Shown here in pieces: positions 6,945-8,561 of a DNA stretch of 8,561 bases. The translations under genes and the position numbers were made by a program. How positions within the stretch are numbered: position 1 is the stretch's first letter; each line of letters begins with the position of its first letter. Origin of the DNA: Candidatus Latescibacterota bacterium (GTDB taxonomy: Bacteria; Krumholzibacteriota; Krumholzibacteriia; Krumholzibacteriales; WJIX01); NCBI GenBank assembly GCA_030643145.1, contig DAOWMJ010000083.1, positions 1-8,561 on the forward strand, read 5' to 3'. Below the pieces are notes generated by a model. The model made no database searches, had not been told where the DNA came from, and worked only from the letters and a program-made list of their open reading frames with translations.

Positions 6945-6971
6945 CATACCTTATTCATCGGTTGTATAATT

Positions 6972-8561
6972 ATGCTTATATTGCCTATCGGAACAAAATC
7001 GTCAATTGCTTTCAAACCAAAACTAACGATTTTCCTCATAGTTATAAATACTCTCATAGCTGTGATAACCTTCATAAACCCGGGGCACAATGAAGCAGCT
7101 CTTTTCAAGGTTCAAAAAGAGAAATTCGCTCAACAGATACGCCTATATGCCATTGAAAACACCGATACCGAAGAGAGAGGCGGAAATATCAGCTTCGAAA
7201 TTGAACTCGCGATAACGGAAATCAAGAATTCCGGAAACTATCATGATCTTCAAACGGGTCTTTTTAAAGCAATTTATCTGGTCGACGACGGGAGTGTCGA
7301 TAATTTTCGGGAATTTGAAAAGACCCTTAAGGACAGATCGCGTAACTTCTATTCAAAGAGTAGTTTTGAAGCAGTTGACAGCTTTGACAAGTGGAAAATA
7401 TGCAGAGAAGAAGAGATCAGAGCCGCGATCGGGGAAATTAACTATTCCTACGGCCTTGTACCCTCCAGAATGAATCGCGCTTACACCTTTATTACTCACA
7501 TCTTTTTGCATGGGGGTATATGGCATCTTCTCGGAAACATGCTTTTTCTGTGGATAGTTGGATGTCTGCTTGAAGACAGCTGGGGCAGGCTGCCGTTTCT
7601 CCTGTTTTATCTAGCTGGAGGAGCATTTGCCGGGCTCGCCCACTGTATGCAGAATACAAACTCAACAATCCCTCTAATCGGCGCTTCAGGAGCTATAGCG
7701 GCGGCAATGGGGGCGTTTACCTTGATACATTTTACAACACGTATTAAATTTTTCTATTTCCTTCTCTTCTTCTTTAGACCGATTTTCGGAACCTTTTATT
7801 TACCAGCCTTCGTTGTTCTTCCCCTCTGGTTCTTTCAACAATTAGCTCTCAAATCCCTGGCTGATTTCACGGGCGGCTCAAATGTCGCCTACATCGCGCA
7901 TATCGCTGGATATATGGCAGGTTTAATAACGGCTCTCATTTTTCGCGCGACCGGATTTGAGAAAAACATCCTTCATACAAAGGTTCGCAAAAAACAAATA
8001 GCCGCGGGCATTTTGAAAGACCCGCGCTTCAGTGAAGCTTGCGAGCTCATGCGGAAAGGAATCACAGCAAGAGCAAAAAGCCTCTTTTTAGAACTGGTCG
8101 AGGAAAATCCGGATGATACTGTTTTGCTCCGGGATATAACAATGATTTACAGAGAAAACGGGTTTGAAGATGACTCGCGTAAAACCGGGGAGCGCGTACT
8201 TAAAAAACTCCTCCTGGACTCAAAAAATGATGAAGCCGCGAGTTGGGCAAAAGAGTTTGTTTTACAAAACACCAACCAGGGTTCATCTTCTCAATTGCTG
8301 ATAAAGGTTGGAAAATGGCTCGTAAACCAGAAAAGATATGATGAGGCCTATGATATATACAGCTATATTCAAAAACACTCTCCACTGCCCCTCCTATCAA
8401 TAAAGGCTTCAATTGCAATGGCGGAATTACTCAGCTCGGAAATGAACAATAGACCATACGCTTTAACAATACTGAATGAATTAAAAGATAAAAACCTTGA
8501 ACCGGAATGGCGGAATAGAATAAACAAAATTGAATCAATTATAAAAGCGGCTTCTCAGCCA
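6972..8561 (+). CDS. Rhomboid intramembrane serine protease with long loop and TPR-like tail (3' partial)
   Basis: The frame stays open for 530 codons to the window edge, so the C-terminus is missing. The start MLILPIGT followed by a membrane helix (about 17-35, LTIFLIVINTLIAVITF) matches the usual rhomboid N-terminus, fixing the ATG at 6972; a TGA at 6924-6926 closes the frame upstream. The motif HGGIWHLLGN (His185, Asn189) supplies the oxyanion region, GASG gives the catalytic Ser239, and AHIAGYMAG gives the catalytic His310 in the last core helix. Rhomboids cut transmembrane proteins within the inner membrane. Between helix 1 and helix 2 lies a soluble, charged insert of about 120 residues (36-160). 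After the core, from about residue 330, comes a mainly helical tail of 200 or more residues with TPR-like pairs (ARAKSLFLELVEENPDD, NQKRYDEAYDIYSYIQ), suggesting a protein-binding platform. No Shine-Dalgarno sequence precedes the ATG, unlike the other genes here, so weak or leader-controlled translation is possible. Confidence 0.92.
   Translation, partial: MLILPIGTKSSIAFKPKLTIFLIVINTLIAVITFINPGHNEAALFKVQKEKFAQQIRLYAIENTDTEERGGNISFEIELAITEIKNSGNYHDLQTGLFKAIYLVDDGSVDNFREFEKTLKDRSRNFYSKSSFEAVDSFDKWKICREEEIRAAIGEINYSYGLVPSRMNRAYTFITHIFLHGGIWHLLGNMLFLWIVGCLLEDSWGRLPFLLFYLAGGAFAGLAHCMQNTNSTIPLIGASGAIAAAMGAFTLIHFTTRIKFFYFLLFFFRPIFGTFYLPAFVVLPLWFFQQLALKSLADFTGGSNVAYIAHIAGYMAGLITALIFRATGFEKNILHTKVRKKQIAAGILKDPRFSEACELMRKGITARAKSLFLELVEENPDDTVLLRDITMIYRENGFEDDSRKTGERVLKKLLLDSKNDEAASWAKEFVLQNTNQGSSSQLLIKVGKWLVNQKRYDEAYDIYSYIQKHSPLPLLSIKASIAMAELLSSEMNNRPYALTILNELKDKNLEPEWRNRINKIESIIKAASQP

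Larger units (their letters stand above)
6652..6971 (+). other. Structured 320-base intergenic region
   Basis: No + strand gene is supported here. The stretch is dense in inverted repeats: AGCTTTG/CAAAGCT (6703-6709 and 6725-6731), TCCGTT/AACGGA (6718-6723 and 6771-6776), ATGGCA/TGCCAT (6811-6816 and 6824-6829), ATTGAGA/TCTCAAT (6852-6858 and 6883-6889) and CCGGCAGA/TCTGCCGG (6898-6905 and 6937-6944). None has a following T run that would make a clear terminator for the nuclease gene on the + strand. A short minus-strand ORF lies at 6722-6829. For the rhomboid gene, TTGACC at 6923-6928 could serve as a -35 box with a poor -10 (TACCTT, 6947-6952); a perfect TATAAT at 6965-6970 lies only one base before the ATG, too close to drive it. 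The region could be a structured RNA, a decayed repeat element, or regulatory DNA. Confidence 0.45.

Noticed and set aside
6664..6947. CCGGCAT direct repeat (6664-6670 and 6941-6947) as a target-site duplication of an inserted element.
   Set aside because: The bases inside the repeats show no terminal inverted repeats, and one 7-base match over 280 bases is weak evidence.
6908..7108. Overlapping short ORFs on both strands around the start of the rhomboid gene.
   Set aside because: They are out of frame with the clear rhomboid N-terminus at 6972 and show no independent coding features.
7243..7473. 76-codon + strand ORF.
   Set aside because: It is an alternative frame within the rhomboid first-loop insert, where the rhomboid frame is continuous and conserved on both sides.

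Overview
The window looks like ordinary bacterial chromosome. All recognisable genes lie on the + strand, most have GGAG-type ribosome binding sites, one gene uses a TTG start, and base composition is moderately AT-rich by eye (not computed). The gene families (TldD/TldE, a tandem retropepsin-like protease with a PDZ domain, a beta-CASP metallo-beta-lactamase RNase, a rhomboid protease) are widespread, so the species cannot be named. A Gram-negative-type bacterium, possibly an uncultured lineage, is plausible because the secreted retropepsin/PDZ protein carries a Sec signal peptide and a LolA-like N-terminal domain; this is inference.

Layout: 2-85 is the 3' end of an unrecognised gene. From 86 to 325 the same frame stays open and encodes a short protein segment with two hydrophobic stretches but no convincing start. 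A T-rich spacer (326-468) precedes tldD (469-1887), followed closely by tldE (1904-3238). After a 97-base gap comes an exported protein with two aspartic-protease lobes and a PDZ domain (3336-5201), then after 40 bases a cytoplasmic beta-CASP nuclease (5242-6651). Close spacing and shared strand suggest one transcription unit for these four genes. The 320-base gap 6652-6971 is rich in inverted repeats and holds a possible 35-codon minus-strand ORF. From 6972 to the window edge runs a large rhomboid protease gene with an enlarged loop after the first membrane helix and a long helical, TPR-like C-terminal tail; its 3' end lies outside the window.

Together the genes form a neighbourhood of proteolysis (cytoplasmic TldD/TldE, exported tandem aspartic protease, intramembrane rhomboid) plus an RNA-processing nuclease. 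No RiPP precursor or modification enzyme is evident, so a dedicated peptide-maturation system is only a hypothesis. I see no tRNA, rRNA, CRISPR array, insertion-sequence transposase or phage gene. The least explained part is the structured gap 6652-6971.
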